From: Scytalidium lignicola
Lineage: Eukaryota > Ascomycota > Leotiomycetes
DNA: 64,000 nucleotides
Assembly: GCA_002812745.2 (NCBI GenBank)
Contig: NCSJ02000190.1
Location: 1 to 64,000, forward strand
Reading direction: 5' to 3'
Part shown: piece after piece, positions 47,310-62,151 of the stretch
Position numbering within the stretch: position 1 is the stretch's first letter
Layout: every line of letters begins with the position of its first letter
Notes under the pieces: model-generated
Seen by the model: only the letters and a program-made list of their open reading frames with translations
Database searches by the model: none
What the model was told of the DNA's origin: nothing
Position numbers and translations under genes: made by a program

Positions 47310-49239
47310 TTTTTTTTACAATCATACTCTATATTCGGCTATTCCTAATTGGGCGCCTGTAGAGACTCCTCGAGTTACAGTACACAGCTTTCTACACTAA
47401 TATTCCACGATCCTGCTAGTAGCAAAAGAATCAACAGTTAAAAAGAAAGAAGAATAAGAAACACATTCAAAGGTTCAGAGACCCAAAATAACTCAAACCT
47501 ATACACTCATAACTTTGTAGTATAGTTAATTGTCTTCCTGTATTGTACATCATGCTTTGTGCTATTTTACTCTTCTTAAGGTTTATCCTTTAATTTAATA
47601 TCTATTTATAGAAGGTAAGTATACTATTTACGTTATATCTCTGCAAACTCTGTATACAACTCTAGTTTGTAGTGTTTAAACTAGTCTAAGAGGCCAGTTG
47701 CTAGTATAAAGTTGACTGCCTTTAAAGTATATATAAAATATCTTAATAATGTTTTGGTATTAAGGTCTAAGCTATTCAAGTAGTAATCTTGTTATTTTTC
47801 AAATATATAGTATATTTCTCATACATGTTAGACTGTTTGATTATCTTCCTTATAATCACAGAGCAACGATTTAACTTTGTTAATTCTGTGTAAGTATGCT
47901 TTTAAACTTATTTTGCCTGTCTTTATCTGAATCAGAACAAAGCTTATAGCCTTTTATATCTTTGTGTATAAGCCTTTAATATTCTTCTATAGCTTATTTC
48001 TTTATTATTATCTGTATTGTACAGTTAATTCAGCTATAAGCTATTTTTTCCTCTAGTCTAAGAGGTATTCCTTTTTGATAATTCTCTTAATTGCAAATTG
48101 TAGTCTGTATATTAAGTATAATAATGCTAGCCTTAGTACAGTTCTTGGTATAGCTTATGTTAGAGTAACTTGTACTAGTGTAGTCTATATTGCTTGTACA
48201 GCCTGTATTATAATTATAATTTGTAATGTTGTTTATATTAATCTTATTATTATAACTTGTAATCTGACTACTGTAAATGTAGTAAGTTTAAATTTTATAA
48301 GTCTGACTACAAACTTTATTACTGTTCTAGCTTTTAATAGTATAACTAGCTTAGTTATATAGATTTTGGCTAACTCTTCTATAGTTTCTTTAACTAATAT
48401 ATCTGCTTTTTCTACTCTAAAACCTTTAGCTTATACTAGTATTTAGTATAAGAATACTCTGATATTACTCTAGTGTAATTAATCAATTTTCCTAGTAATT
48501 TCTCTTAAAATATATTACTCTAATTATAATTATAGTCTTTAAACTGATAAAATTACAACTTAATTAGTTATGAATATGTTAACTTGTTTAATAACAAATC
48601 TTACTCTTAAAGTTAGTTTTAAAGCTTTAGAGATACTTATGAAAAATGTTATATAAACATCATTATAAATATTTAGTTTAAGATAAACTTTTACTATTTA
48701 CTCTTTTTTCTTATACTAAGCTATTACTTTTATTTGTCCTCCTTTGTTACTTTTATCAGTATATATTCACATCTAGTCTGGATTCTCATTTTTACATAGC
48801 TTATCATGTACTTTTATAACTATTTTATTATTCTTTACAATTTATATAATTAATAATTGCTATTATGAAAAGATTATATAATGTGTATATAACTCTAGTA
48901 AGCTTATTTTTGCTTTAAGCTTATTCTCTAGTTTTACTTTTAGTCTTTAAAAAGTAAATTATTTCTTGGATAACAAATATATGTTAACTTAACAAACAAT
49001 CTTCTTAGTTATTAATATTTTGTATATTAAACTAGTTATAATTCTAGTTATAAACATAATTGATTACTTTATTAAAACCTGATTTATATTTATAATATAA
49101 GTCTTTTTCTTTAGTATTATTAGTGTTATAGTACAAAAAGCTTTTATAACTACATATAAAATACTCTTCTGAAGTATGTTTAACATCTTTAACATATCTT
49201 TCCTTCAAGTCTTTTCACTTGTATAATTTTCAAGGATAT

Positions 49240-49433
49240 TGTTACGGTATGGGTCAATTGTATTGGAGGTAAAAAGGATGATCTATTCTCCTTGGTGCCA
49301 AAGCACATGATATAGCTAGTTATGGAATAAAGTATAACCAACCCGGCTATAGAATAAAGTATTACTGACCTGGCTACGGTCAAGCTAAGGAATAAGGTAT
49401 GACCGACCTGGCACTCCTGGGAATGCCATAACA
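49240..49433 (-). repeat. Gypsy 3' LTR (194 bases)
   Basis: TGTTACGG...CCATAACA. It differs from the partner at 57233-57426 at about 14 positions, all transitions and with no indel. Preceded by GATAT. Confidence 0.9.
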
Positions 49434-52400
49434 TATGCCGACCCTTTTGAAAGCATTGCACCCTCACTATGATACCCATAGAAGCCCTAAAGCAAAGCCT
49501 TAATAATAAACTTGAAAGAAACCCATGATAATACCCATAAACCGTGATGTGCTTAATCCTCCTTTGTAATGTTAGTGTAGCTGTTAATAGCATCGTCGAC
49601 GATTTCGTAGATTAGCTAAAAGAGTGTTGTGGAGATTCGATGGCTAAACTCTTGATGCGTTTCTGATTGCTGTGGTGACTTTGGTTCTGCTTAAGATGTA
49701 CGTTGGATAGCTTGTGTAGAAGATTCTGCTTCGTCATGTTGCTTTGGTTGCTTAAGAATCTTAGAGTAGTAAGGTTGAGTTAAGGCAGGACCATGGTCTA
49801 ACAAGGTATCTGATTTGATTAAGACAAGGCTAGTTTTACATTGCTTTAACTTCTTGGTAGGATTAAGTTGGTCAATTGCCAAAGTATGCTTTTGTGTGAC
49901 TAAGAACAAAGCTGGTAAAAGGATATTCTTAACACATTCTCCTTCTCCATAAGGAATATTAGCATACTATTCGAAGTACTGAAATATTATGCCTTGAGTT
50001 TAGCACAAATAGATGTAGTTATAGATCCAATGCATAAGATGAGGAGGAATAACTAGTTAAAACTCTATGACAAATTGAAGGTATAAAGGGTAATACTTAA
50101 CAAAAGTGTCCATGTTGATTGTGGATAACTTATATGTTGACTTTGTAATAATAAACTCTTTTATCAGCTTTAGGTATTAGTAGATTATTAAGTATATCTA
50201 GACAATCTACTAAATGTAAAGATAACTATAGTCAATAGTATATACTTGTTAAAAGGTAACCAGATAATAATATATTAATTATACTTAGGTTATAATTAGC
50301 TTGTTTATACTTTCAATCTGAAAACCTTTAAAGTTAAAAGGAAGCTTTGTGAACTGTTAAAGTCCTTTCACTTTGTCAAGCTTTTCATCTGATATAAAGT
50401 GTTTAATACAACTAGGTAAAGGTTTGTTTATAGTAATCTTGTTATAATTAACTTTTAAACCTTTGACATGTTCTAACAATTCTTCATAATACCTTTGTTT
50501 GTAAAACTTCATGAACAAAAGGACTTTGCTATAATGACTTGTTTTGGTGATGAAATCCAAGGCCTTATGATTGGTGTTATACTATATTATTATTAAGGTC
50601 AGTGGATGAAATGTATTGACATTACAAATAATAGTTGTATACTTTATGGTTATAAATGGCTAAAGGTATATAATTGATGAAATTGATGATGTTAATGTAG
50701 TTGGTAATATCAAAGATAAAGGTAAAAGTATAGTTGTTCAAGGTTAAGAAGGAAGTAAGTACAAAGTGTATATGTTATATATAATACTTGTGATTGCGTT
50801 TTGTTCGAATTCCTCAATTAGATTTAAGCAATTTAAGTTTTTAATAGATTTTTACTGATTATACTTAATGTCCTATCCTTTTTATCTTACAAGATATTGT
50901 GTAAACATGCCTTGGTTAGCCTTTCATACTCTTTTGTTTAGAATACACTCAACTTCTTACTCTGGATCTCCTCCTTAGATGACAAGACTTGGCTGTTCCA
51001 GAATTGAACATTGGAATGGGTTTGAATCAGGTATTAGTGTAGGTTTTAACTATGTTATGGAAAAAACAGAATGTATCTTCTAATGGTTAGGTATTTTAAG
51101 TCGATAAGCAAGATGACTAATGCATTTTATAACTTTGAATAGTCATGTATATTATTGTCTAATCTTAAAAAAACAACTTGTTAGATAACTCATAGCCTTA
51201 GTATAAGTAGATAAACATGTAATCACCTGGTTTTAAGAAGATAAGGAGGTGTTTTCAATTGTAATAATATTTTACTAAGACATTTGTGAATTCTAAGGCT
51301 TTTTCAACTTTAACATAATTTAGTTATCACCAAATAACCTCTTCCTTGACATTAGACTGAATAGTAGTTGGATTGATAGTAAAGTTAAGCATAAACTTAT
51401 AAACAATTTTATTCAAAGTTTGTCTTGTAACTAACTTAGTATTATTATATATTACTTGTATTTTTAGGAGAAATATAAGTTATTAGTTAATTTATCTTAG
51501 TTCCAAGGTAGAAATGTAAAATTATAATGTGATTTCACATTGTTAATTAGTTCTTTTGCTAGCTTTATCAGTTTGTAAGTAGTATGTTATAGAGTAAAGT
51601 AATGTAATGCTTAAGTAGGTAAAGATGCATTTCTATAATGCAAAGAGAAATTTTCAGTCTTGATCAAATATAATTACCTTAAGTATTCCTTAGTCTGCTA
51701 TATGTAGATGTTCAATAAGTATGTTTGCTTATTGTACTGTTGACTAGGTGTTCTTCCCTAGAATAAGGGTAATTCTTTTGCTGAATTTGTTGGTTATACT
51801 TATAATAACATTGAATCCTTTAGATTCTGGCAGTCCAAGGATGAAGTTAATAGAGATAGTGTAAAAGGGTATTAATAGTGATATAATAAGTTGTAGTAAT
51901 CCATAGGGTTTGTGTTAGTAAGTTTGGTAGATTTGACATTCTCTACAGTAGTGGATATACTTGTGTACTTCTTTAGCAAGATGTTTAATATACTATGTAG
52001 ATACTTGTTCTATAGTTCTAGCAGTGCCTGGATGACCAGCTTCTTTATAAGCAATTTTTAAAATTTGTCTTATTATAGTCTTTAAGATATAAAGACGTTC
52101 AATTTCACCTTGGTATTATACTAAGTCATCTTGTATATAAAAGGGTAGCTTAGCATGATCCTCTGGTGGTAAAGTATTGTTCTGTCTAACCTATTCCAGA
52201 ATATGTTAATAGGCTAAGTCTTGTTGGTATCTATGAACAAGCTTTTGCTTAAACTTGAGGGATATCTCTGTTATAATGAAAACGTATGCAAAGTCTAATT
52301 TAGTATGTTCTAGGATAAGGGTAGCCTTTGTGATGAGTTTAGACAAGGCGTCTAGGACCATGTAAGACTTGCTAGGCTTATATACTAGTTTAACTTTGAA

Positions 52401-55400
52401 ATGTTAGATAAATTCTAATACTCTTACAAGATATAAGTTAAACTTTTCTGCAGATGTGATGTAGATAGATTGCTGTTTAACTATGCCTAAGGCAACTTTG
52501 TAATTTGTGTATATGCAGACTGGAGGGCATTTTGAAGATTTCACCAAGTAGTAGAGCTTTTGTAGTATCTATACTATTCTAACAATTTCCAGTTTAGTAG
52601 GCTAATAGTTATGTTTAGCCGATGAAAGGGCTTTGCTTAAGAAGAATATTGGTTTAATATTGCCTTGCTTAAGGTATAACTTATTCTTAATGTTCTTCTA
52701 ATTGTTATCCTTGACATGGTATGCCACCGCTTTAAAGCCATGTTCTTTAGACATGTCTAGGTTGATATATAAGCAATAGCTTAGGTCTAGGTGTATTAAA
52801 TAAGTAAGCTTCAAGAGTAGTTCTTGAAGGACTTAGAAGGCTGTCATCTCCTTAGGAGTTAGATCTAAAATGCTAGTCCTGGTAATGTAATTAACTTAAG
52901 CCTTGCTATTAAGGATGTTCTTTAGTAATAAGACCTTGTGCTATTGAAGAGGCTCAGTTATAACTGAATACTAAGGTATATATTGTCAAAGTTAGTTAAT
53001 AAGACTTAAATATGTCTTAAGAACTCTTAATATCTTAAGAAAAGAAAGCTTAACAATAGCTTCTAGTTTATCTGTTGTTGTTGTAAGTCCTAAGGAGTTA
53101 ATATGTTGGCTTAAGAGGTGAATGGTTAAGAATTTAAAGAATGATTTGGTAAGCTTGATTCAAATGCTTAAGTTAAGGAAGAGGTTGTAGATATAAGTTA
53201 AGTATATAACATGATCTGCTAATAAGTTTAAAAACATTATAATATTATCAATGTAAGCATAAGCAAAAGAGTATAATCTTAGAATCTGATTAATCTAGCA
53301 TTAGACATAACTAGAAGAGTTCTTGTACCTTATGACTGCTACTTGGAATGATTCTTAACTATAGTAAGATACTATTATGAGTTTATGAATGTCTTCCTTG
53401 GTTACTTGTTATTAGTAGAAAAAACTTATATAGTCTATGACTGATATAAACTAAGCACCTTAGACTAAGTTGATTATATCTGATTGTAAAGGTATTAAGT
53501 ATACATCAAGTAAAGTAACTTGGTTGAGTAATCTAATATCTATCATAACTTGACCTTTCTATTCCCTTAAAGGTAATATTCTTTATACCACGAAGACTAA
53601 GAATGAAAAGGGCATAGGTTTCAAAGTCTATTCTATGTACCTTAATACATGCAAGTCATTAAAGGTTTTATCAACTAATTGCTAATCTTTCTCTTTTAGT
53701 AAGTATATCTTAGATGATTTAGTTAATACCTTAAACTCTTAATCAGAGTATAATAAGATCTTCATCTATTCATGTTCTAGAAGGTTAACAAAGGATCCAG
53801 AATCCTCTTATAATGTTGGATACTGATTGACAACCTTCGTTAGTTCTACTATTATAAGACTTTCAAGTTCCTTATAAATCATAACTTAATTAGGTAAAAT
53901 AGTTTCCTTTAGAATAAGTATAAAGGATGATACTAAGGTTATAGTTGTTAAGCAGGATATTATAATAGAATAAACTTATCCAAGCTAATAAGCAAGTAGT
54001 CACTTGGCTATCTTCAGTAGTTTTATGTTGTTGTAAAAGGCATTGACAATGAAAGTATGCTTACATTCAAGTTCTTGTAAATAGCCTAAGCAAGTATTAT
54101 GTTGTACTTTAACAGCTTAGTTTAAGTAATTATAAGTTAAAATAACTAGTGTAAAACAGTTCAAGACTTAAGTATATATAATTAAGTGTTTAATGTTGTC
54201 AAGTTCAAAAATGTAATCTTGATTTATGTAGATAGCTTAGTGAATTAGAATTTGAACCATAAAATGTAGAGAGATCAATGTAATAGACCTAGTATGTATT
54301 AACTTCGCCTAGAGCCTTGTACACTAATATACTGTTATGTTAGTAATAACACCACAAGAACTTATATGTAATTACTTGTTTCCTAAGTCTAGAATTATCT
54401 CTTCAAGTACTATAACATTTATGCTAATAAGCATGTTAGCTTAGAGCTTGTCTATAATGTAAACCTCCCTTTGTATTACTGCCTTTGTACAATAGTCTTT
54501 TGATTTACTAAACTTTGTACCTAGGATATGAATATCAATAATAGCATATTCTACAGTTTTGTGAGAATTTCTTATTATGCCTTAGACTGTCAGTAATACT
54601 ACCATAGTATAAATTTGTAATTTATCCCTGAGTTGAGCTGTCAAAAATTCCTTATTTACTAAAGTGATTGAACAATCAGAATTAAGGTATACCTTAACAA
54701 GTTTGACTTCTTTCTAAAGCTGAACTTATACTTTAGCATAAGTGAATCCTTTGTACTTTATACTTGTGTTAATTTATAATAATAATACTATGAAGACTTT
54801 CTCTTTGACTGTTACTAAGAGTAATGCTAAGGCTTGTACTTCTATAATTGTTCAGGTAGAATATGTTGGTAAGTGTTTGAATAGTTTGTTTTTTAAGATG
54901 AAGACTTGTTAACAATGATAACAATGTTAAGGAATAACTGTTTGCTTAGTAAGAGTACTAGTAAAGCAAGTTGTAGTTAGTCTTATAGCTGACAACATTA
55001 CATGTAGAGCTATGGTAAATTCAATGTCAAAGTCTTCCTTAACATAATTCATGTCCTGAACATTACCTATAAAAGGAGGTCTTTGTTCAAGGTTATAGGA
55101 TATATTCTCTGATTCTTAAGTGTATAAGTTCTAGGCTTCCTAGTCTTGATGATAGTTAGGGTCATCCATAGCATTCTCTTCTTAACTTGTTATATAAGCC
55201 TTCTGGTTGGCCGCTGACAACGTTTACTGTTAAGAGCTTGGCTGGTTTGCTAGACTGCTGGTGATTTGAAGTTGACAGTATAAAGGCTATGGTTATCCTG
55301 ATTGTCCTAGTATATTAGTAGACTGGTTATAGAACTAGTATAATGTCTAGTTCTATAGTATGTTAGTACTATTCTAATTTGACCCTTGAGTAACTTGAGT

Positions 55401-57232
55401 AGAAGAAAATCTATTCTGAAAGTTAGGTAGACTAAAAGGTCTACCTTGGTTGTACAAGGATCTTTGACCCTTAGGTTTATACATAAGGTTTTTAAAACTT
55501 GAGTTGTTAGAGCAAGGTACTTAATTCAAAGAATAGTAAGGAAAAGATTATGGTTGTAAATATAACAACTTATTATATAGTTGACAATAAGAGAGTATCT
55601 CTCTGAGGGGATAACAATCAAACTAGTTAGACTGCCAACTTAAGAAGGTTATGGTAAACTGTTCTAATGTTGTTTCTTTGGTTGGCTTTAGTATATTTAC
55701 TTGTAATAGTAAGTCTAGTTTTATCCAGGATTGAATGACAATACTATATTTAACATTGTCTTCGACACTTAGACCTTAGTTACAAGCTTTGGTTGCTGAT
55801 TCAAGTATAGCTAGGTATTCTGTGGTTGACTTATACTTATAACAATCATCTACTGTATATTGTATTGTTTTGTATCTGCTGAACACCTTAGATAAGGAGA
55901 GTTAGAAGTGGGTTTCTAAAGTTGAACAATATACTATTAAGCCTAGAATGCTGATCAGCCCTGCTTAGTAAACATCATCAAAGGAGTTCCACCATTACTC
56001 TGCTTCACTGTAGAAGTATGAGTTTAATACTGCTTTGATTTAGGCTTAGTCCTTGGTAAAAGCAAAGGCTTTTATACGATTGGTAAATGAAAAGACATTT
56101 TGATAGTAAGTCTTTTTATCCTTTTTGACTATGTTTATGTTAAGCCATTTATGATCCTTAAGTATGTTAGGATAAAAGTATCCTAGGTCTAATACCTTAA
56201 AGGGTACTGGCTAGGCTGCTAGAGTTATGTTCCTGAGGATTTCAGCTACTTGTTGTAATTCCTCTAGAGTAAACCTAAGCATCTTGGCGTTAGGTAGCTA
56301 ATCGAGTATGAATTTAGGAGTAGTTTCTGATTAAAGTAGCTCTTCAACTGAGTGTTCCAGGAAAGGAGAAGGTTGTTGACGTAGTTTTATAGTTATAGAG
56401 TTAGGTGACCTTGAGGAGTGTTCAGTAGCAGAGGGAGGGTAGGTAGATGTTATGGATATAATTGAAGGTTAAGCTATGGTCCTTTTTAACTACGTAGCTA
56501 ATGATGTAGTTGTATTGTTAGTACTTTAGCTAAGTATAAGAACTAACTTTTCCTTTTATATAATAATAACAACTTTAGATGTAAATTCAACAAAAGTTAT
56601 TGTACTACTTACAATTACATCTTTAGTTTAACTTGGTGTTAATAGTAAAAGTAGCCTGATAGGGTAAACAACAGGGTAAACAAGGAGGTCTTTGGGGAAT
56701 TGTTGTTCTCTGGCAGCTAGATTAGGTGTGTTTTAGGCAGAGAGCTGCTGTAAGTATGAAGTTTGAGAAGTTGTTGATAATGTTTTTGAAGACTCCATAG
56801 CTGTCGTTGGAGGTAGTGATTCTGTGCTTAGCTCTGGCTTTGGAAGTTTGGCAGCAGGTACTAATGTTTCCGTGGGGTTCACTATGACTGCTCTTGGCAG
56901 GCTGGCAGCCTTCTTAAACTGGTTGATTGTTGTATGGAGTTGTCATCTTGAGGTAGCCCATTCGATAGGAAACAAGGATGATGATGACCTAGTCTCCTTT
57001 TGGTAAGGCAAGGCTGATCTGACCTGGTCAATTAAATCTCAGTGCTTTAGAAGTATCTCTGCTATAAAGCTATAGCCTAAGTCAATGAATTGTTGCAAGT
57101 ATTCTGCTAGCAAGGCTGTATCTGGTTGTGTGAGCATGGAAAGACTATAGTGCTAAAGATCTCTCACCCTGGTGGTCTCAGAATCAGTTTCCCTGGCTGA
57201 TTCACAACCGGAACGTTGATATTGCTACCATC

Positions 57233-57426
57233 TGTTATGGTATGGGTCAATTATATTGAAGGTAAAAAGGATGATCTATTCTCCTTGGTGCCAAAGCACA
57301 TGATATAACTAGCTATGGAATAAAGTATGACCGACCTGGCTATGGAATAAAGTATTACCAACCCGGCTACGGTCAAGCTAAGGAATAAGGTATGACCGAC
57401 CCGGCACTCCTGGGAACGCCATAACA
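57233..57426 (-). repeat. Gypsy 5' LTR (194 bases)
   Basis: Partner of 49240-49433, followed by GATAT. The adjoining internal sequence on the minus strand begins GATGGTAGCAAT, a possible primer-binding site. Confidence 0.9.
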
Positions 57427-60400
57427 GATATACTATGTTAAACATACATATGTTATAATCAATAAAACTATTACATTATATAACTTTAAAATCTTTGTTT
57501 TTGTTACTCTTCAAGTAAAGTTTGTAATTGCTTGTAAAGTTATTATTACTTTAATTGCTTGTTCTTTAATATGTTTTATATGTACTTTTTATCTTAAGTT
57601 TAAGTCAAAAATCACTCTTAAATATCTGACTACTATTTTAAGCTTTATTACTTTAAAAGGCTAATTGCTTAAAGTTAGGATAATTAGTAATTTATTAAAA
57701 TCCTCCTTATTAAAGTCTTTATATCTTCAGTCATATTTATAAACAAAGTGCATTAACTCAAATTTATCTACTATAAATATAAACATATGTTTTCTAGCTT
57801 ATTCCTTATACTCTTAAACAACTTTTATAAGTATAACAATCATCTTTGCAATGTCCTTACCTTTAGCTAGAATTCTTATATTATTAATATACTTTCCTTT
57901 TATAATTATTGTAGATTTTAGCCTTTTTGTCTTTATTAAGTCTACATTGTAAAACAAGTACATAATAAGTGATAAAGGTAATTTTTAGAAAATACTTGTA
58001 TTTACTATAAACTCCAGTTTTATACTTTTTACAAGCTTAATTTTTGACTTCTAATTTTATAAGTAATTAATTATTTAATTTACTAGCCAAAGTAGTAAAC
58101 TTCTTTTTTTTTATATTGTATAACAATCTCTTATAAAACACATTGTTAAAGGCTTCTAATACATCTAAAAAGAGTAAGCTAGTTACTTTTTTTCTTCTTT
58201 TATATCAAATAAATCCTTTTTGTAAACATATGAATAATATACTTACAAAATACTAGTTTCTTACTTTTAACATGCTAGATTAACAGTATATAATACCTTT
58301 TAGCCAAGTATTGTATACATTTTACTAGAATTATATCTATTACTTTACTAATAGTATTTATAAGTATAATAAGTTTATACACTTTAAGCTTTAAGTAGTT
58401 TAACTTGTTTAATTTGTATAAAATTACTGTAACTGACTTTTTAAAGTGTTCTAAGCAATATCCAAGCTTAAAAGATACGTTAAATATAGTTTTCAGTATT
58501 AAGACTAATTTTGTAATTATTACTTTAAGTATTCTATTTAAGATTTTATCTTTTTCTAAAGCTTTATTTAGTAGTATGTATTTTAAAGCTTTAATAACTT
58601 CTTGTTCTATGATTTTAAGTTAATTTCTTCTAAATTAAGAATACTTAAACCCTTTAATATCTTCTAGGTTTATCTTTAAAAGCTTTAAGAAGTACACCTC
58701 TTTAAATGCTTTACATTTACTTTGTAAGTCTTCAACTATAATCTTGTCCTTTTTCTGGATATCAGTAGTATAAGCTACTCTGAGTACTTCTTGATTTTTA
58801 ACTTATTTAGCTAGTTTTTAAAAGCTTACTTTATCTTTAACATTTAAAACTTAGTCTTTGTAAAGCTGTTTATTATATTTGAATATAATTTTGTCNTTTT
58901 TTAACTTTAGCTTTTTAGAAAACTTTAAAATTCTCCTTTATTAAGTGTTTTTAGTTTCTTCTATTTACATTCTTTAAATTCTTAATAATATCTTTTGTTT
59001 TATTAGTAAAGTTTAACTTTAAGAACTATGTAATTTTAACCTTTAAAACTACTTCTTCTATGCTTTTGTTCAAGGCTTTTATAATTTTAACTACTATAAA
59101 GTTAAGTTCTGTAAATAAGATAAAGTCTTGAATTGTTAAAAGTTGCTTTTTAACTATTATAACTAGTAGTTTAATATTTAATTACTTAAAAGCTTTCTTG
59201 TATACTATTAAAAGAAAATTAAGCTTAACGTTAATCTTTATAATTACTAAGTAGTAATCAAATGTATAATTTAACTTCTTATTTACTTTACAAGTGTAAA
59301 TCTTATCTTGAATCTTTTATATAACTTATACTAAGTTTATATATATACCTTCTCNTTTTTTGATTTTAATTAACATTATTAGCTAGTTTAGTAATTATAC
59401 TTAGTTCTAATGTTAATTTCAGTCTATTCTCTTTTATTAATAGTATTAGAAAGTTTATTTAGTTATTTTTTTTAATAAATAGTTTGTTTTTAAACTATAT
59501 TTTATAGTATAAGTTAAAATCATTTACTACTATTTATAAGTTATTTTTATATTTGGCTAATGCTTAGTCTAAGTATAAAAAAAGTGCTATTAGTTAGTAG
59601 CTTTTTGTATTCCCCATTTGTAAACCTTGTCTAATCTTCTTTCATGTTTAACCTCTTGTTATGAAAGTTGTAGATATTGTAAATAGAAAACTTCTTATTT
59701 ATCTCTTCTACTTTGACTTTGATATAAGTTATGAGAACATCATATCTTCTACTTGTGATTTTAATGGTTTTCTTGTTGATTTTAATAATATTTATAAAGA
59801 AGTAAACATATAAGTGTTCTTTTGTAATTTATATGTACATTTAATACTTGTTCAGGTATAAGTTATGTATTTTCCAAAACTTTTTTCTTTGAATTCAAAT
59901 ATAGTTTTTGAATTATAATAACATTGTATTCTTTAGTAATTCTATTCATTAACAAGGCTATTATAACATTGTATGATTTCTAAACATTGTACTATAACAC
60001 TAATATTTATTGTAATTATTATTCTGTCATTTAATAAACAAGTGTTTGCTTATTTCTTTTAGATTAAACTTCTGTAAATAATATTTTAATAGATAATTCT
60101 TGGTTATGCCTTACTAAGCTTTTAGNTTTTTATTCTATCCTAGCTGAAAGTTGTTAAACTTGATGTAATTATTGTTATGTTGTTACTCTAGCTATTATTT
60201 CTAAATGTTACTCTAAAGCTTTTATTCCTTTCTTGAATTTGCTAAATGTTCTTTAAAAACTCAATGATTTCTTCTAGGATTTTTATCATTTCCCTTTTTA
60301 TAAATGTTTTATGCTTCTTTTTAATTGTCGTTGTTAATGCTTTAGTAATCTGATCATCTTGTATAGTCGNTTTTTATAGTCCTGATTTACTGTCTGAGGA

Positions 60401-62151
60401 CAATAACCAGGTTTTTATTCTTTAGTACTTTTATACACTTGTTAACCACTTTTACCTAGTAAGTTCNTTTTTATTTTAAAAGTGCTAAGCTGTAATATAA
60501 GCTTTAGAGTTTTACTTAATATTTGAATTAGTGTTTTAAAAGCTTAAATAGTTTAAGTTTTTTCTGTTTCGTTAATTTGTACTCTTTTACTTTCTTTTCT
60601 TATTAACTCTATTATTTGCTTATGTAAACTAACCTCAAATACTCTTAAAATGATATTTATGACTAAGAAACAAAAGTTCTCTATAAAGTATCTTTTTACT
60701 TTTACAATCNTTTTTAATAATTCTCTTTTTATGATCATAGCTTTATAATTATACTAAGTGTTAGCCTTTGTAAAGTAAGCATTTGAATTTAGTATAGTCT
60801 TTCTTGTCTAAGTAGTTATTAGTCTTGTAATCTGTTAATGAACAATAATCACAAATAAAGGTTTTATTGTATACAACTATAATATAATCGAATTTATAAC
60901 ACTTGTAATATGACTTAACATTCTTTATTATAACATTAAATTCTCTTCTTATAATTATCTTATAATAGTCTTTTTATTTTAATTAAAGTATTTACATCTT
61001 CTGGTTAAGCAAACTTAATTACTATTACATTTACTAGTTTGTTTATAAGCTTACTTAATTATTGTACTCNTTTTTATTTCTATCTTCTTCATCTTTACGT
61101 TAGATTTCTATATTTTAGCTATACTGTTAATTTAGTTATTCATATTAATTGTTGTAATCTTAATGTTAAAGACTACTATTTTATATGTTAGGATTATCAC
61201 TTTACCACTCTTTTCTAGTATACTTTCTTATTCCTTCTAGTTGTATAAGAGCTTGTCTACAGTCAAGCTATCTTTTACATATACATAAATGTCTTTAGAT
61301 AATAGTATTTATACTATATTTATCTACTGATTTATGCTTAATATAATAGTTTAAACACTATTGTTAACATTTTAGCTTATGCTCAGAGTTTTGAATATAG
61401 TTTTATTAAAAAGCTTAATAAGCTTTACTACTAAGTCTTTCTAACCTTTGAAAGTCTTAATTATAGTTTTATCTGTAGACTTAATCTGTATTTTCTTGGT
61501 TTTAAGCATAATTTAGCTTTTTGTAATTATAGTTGTAATTATAATTTTAATGTATAAAAACATGTTACTACTTTTGTTAGAGAATACAATGCTTGTTTAT
61601 AACGATTCTGTTGACTATAATAATTTATTCCTAGTAGAACAGCTTTGTATAAAACTTATTATTTTGCTATATCAGTCTTTAAGCTCCTTGAAATCTTGTT
61701 GTATCTTGTCTAGCTTGTTGTTTATCATGTTAAAAGTCGCGTTTCTGCCTTGTTTGTTGTCCTTCAAGCCTTTCAAGAACAATTTCACAGCTTTCAGGAA
61801 GTCCAAAGCATTGTTAAATAGTATAAGACAAACCTTACAGCTTTCATAATCTTCTGTAGCTAGTTTCCAACTGATATATTCAATTAGGGCTTTGGTTTCC
61901 TGGAGGAGATAAGTCTACTGTTCGTTGAAATCTTTCTTTTTCTTCTCTACTTTTAGACAGCCATAGTCTATAAGAAACTCCTTACCACCAGGCAACATAA
62001 AGTTGACCTCGAGGAATTGATTCCAGGTGTTCAATTGCTGGTAAGTGGCATGGTTGTCGAGTTATTTCCNAAAAAGTCGATTTAAGCGTGCAGAGATATT
62101 CTCAGAAAGCTTTACATGACTACTAGAGAAAGACACCTACAATGCTAGCTC

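Larger units (their letters stand above)
49240..57426 (-). mobile_element. Full-length Gypsy retrotransposon, moderately RIP-mutated
   Basis: An 8187-base element with 194-base LTRs and a perfect 5-base duplication GATAT (49235-49239 and 57427-57431), inserted in the LINE. On the minus strand, with stops: gag from about 57000 to 55000. Reverse transcriptase at about 53580-53200 (VMIDIRLLNQ, FISVIDYI, then AYIDNIIM where YIDD has become YIDN). RNase H at about 52760-52560 (FKAVAYHVKD, IFFLSKALSSAKHNY). Integrase has an HHCC finger (GHPGTARTIEQVS, then HYCRECQIYQ, 52045-51917) and the first catalytic Asp changed to Asn (YTISINFILGLPESKG, about 51870-51830). An open tail piece lies at 50560-50357. 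It is less decayed than the LINE it split, so it is younger. Confidence 0.9.
47310..62151 (-). mobile_element. Tad1-type LINE, near full length, split by a Gypsy element
   Basis: A non-LTR retrotransposon of about 6.65 kb once the 8.2-kb Gypsy insertion is removed. It is bounded by a 14-base duplication ATTCAACTTAAGTT (47296-47309 and 62152-62165) and has a T-run at the left, i.e. a poly(A) tail on the minus strand. ORF1 (about 62010-60500) begins MLPGGKEFLIDYG and ends in degraded CCHC knuckles (CYKCYKF, CDYCSL). ORF2 holds an endonuclease region that is too decayed to delimit. The reverse transcriptase has LLFLDVLEAFNNV (about 58170) and a YINN box in place of YIDD (about 57900), then DKFELMHFVYK and HIKHIKEQAIK. 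Past the Gypsy insertion comes an RNase H (IYTDKSNKGG, about 48760). Stops throughout reflect RIP. Confidence 0.85.

Noticed and set aside
48075..48362. Plus-strand frame rich in Thr, Val and Ile
   Set aside because: Antisense to the LINE RNase H region and due to T-rich RIP composition.
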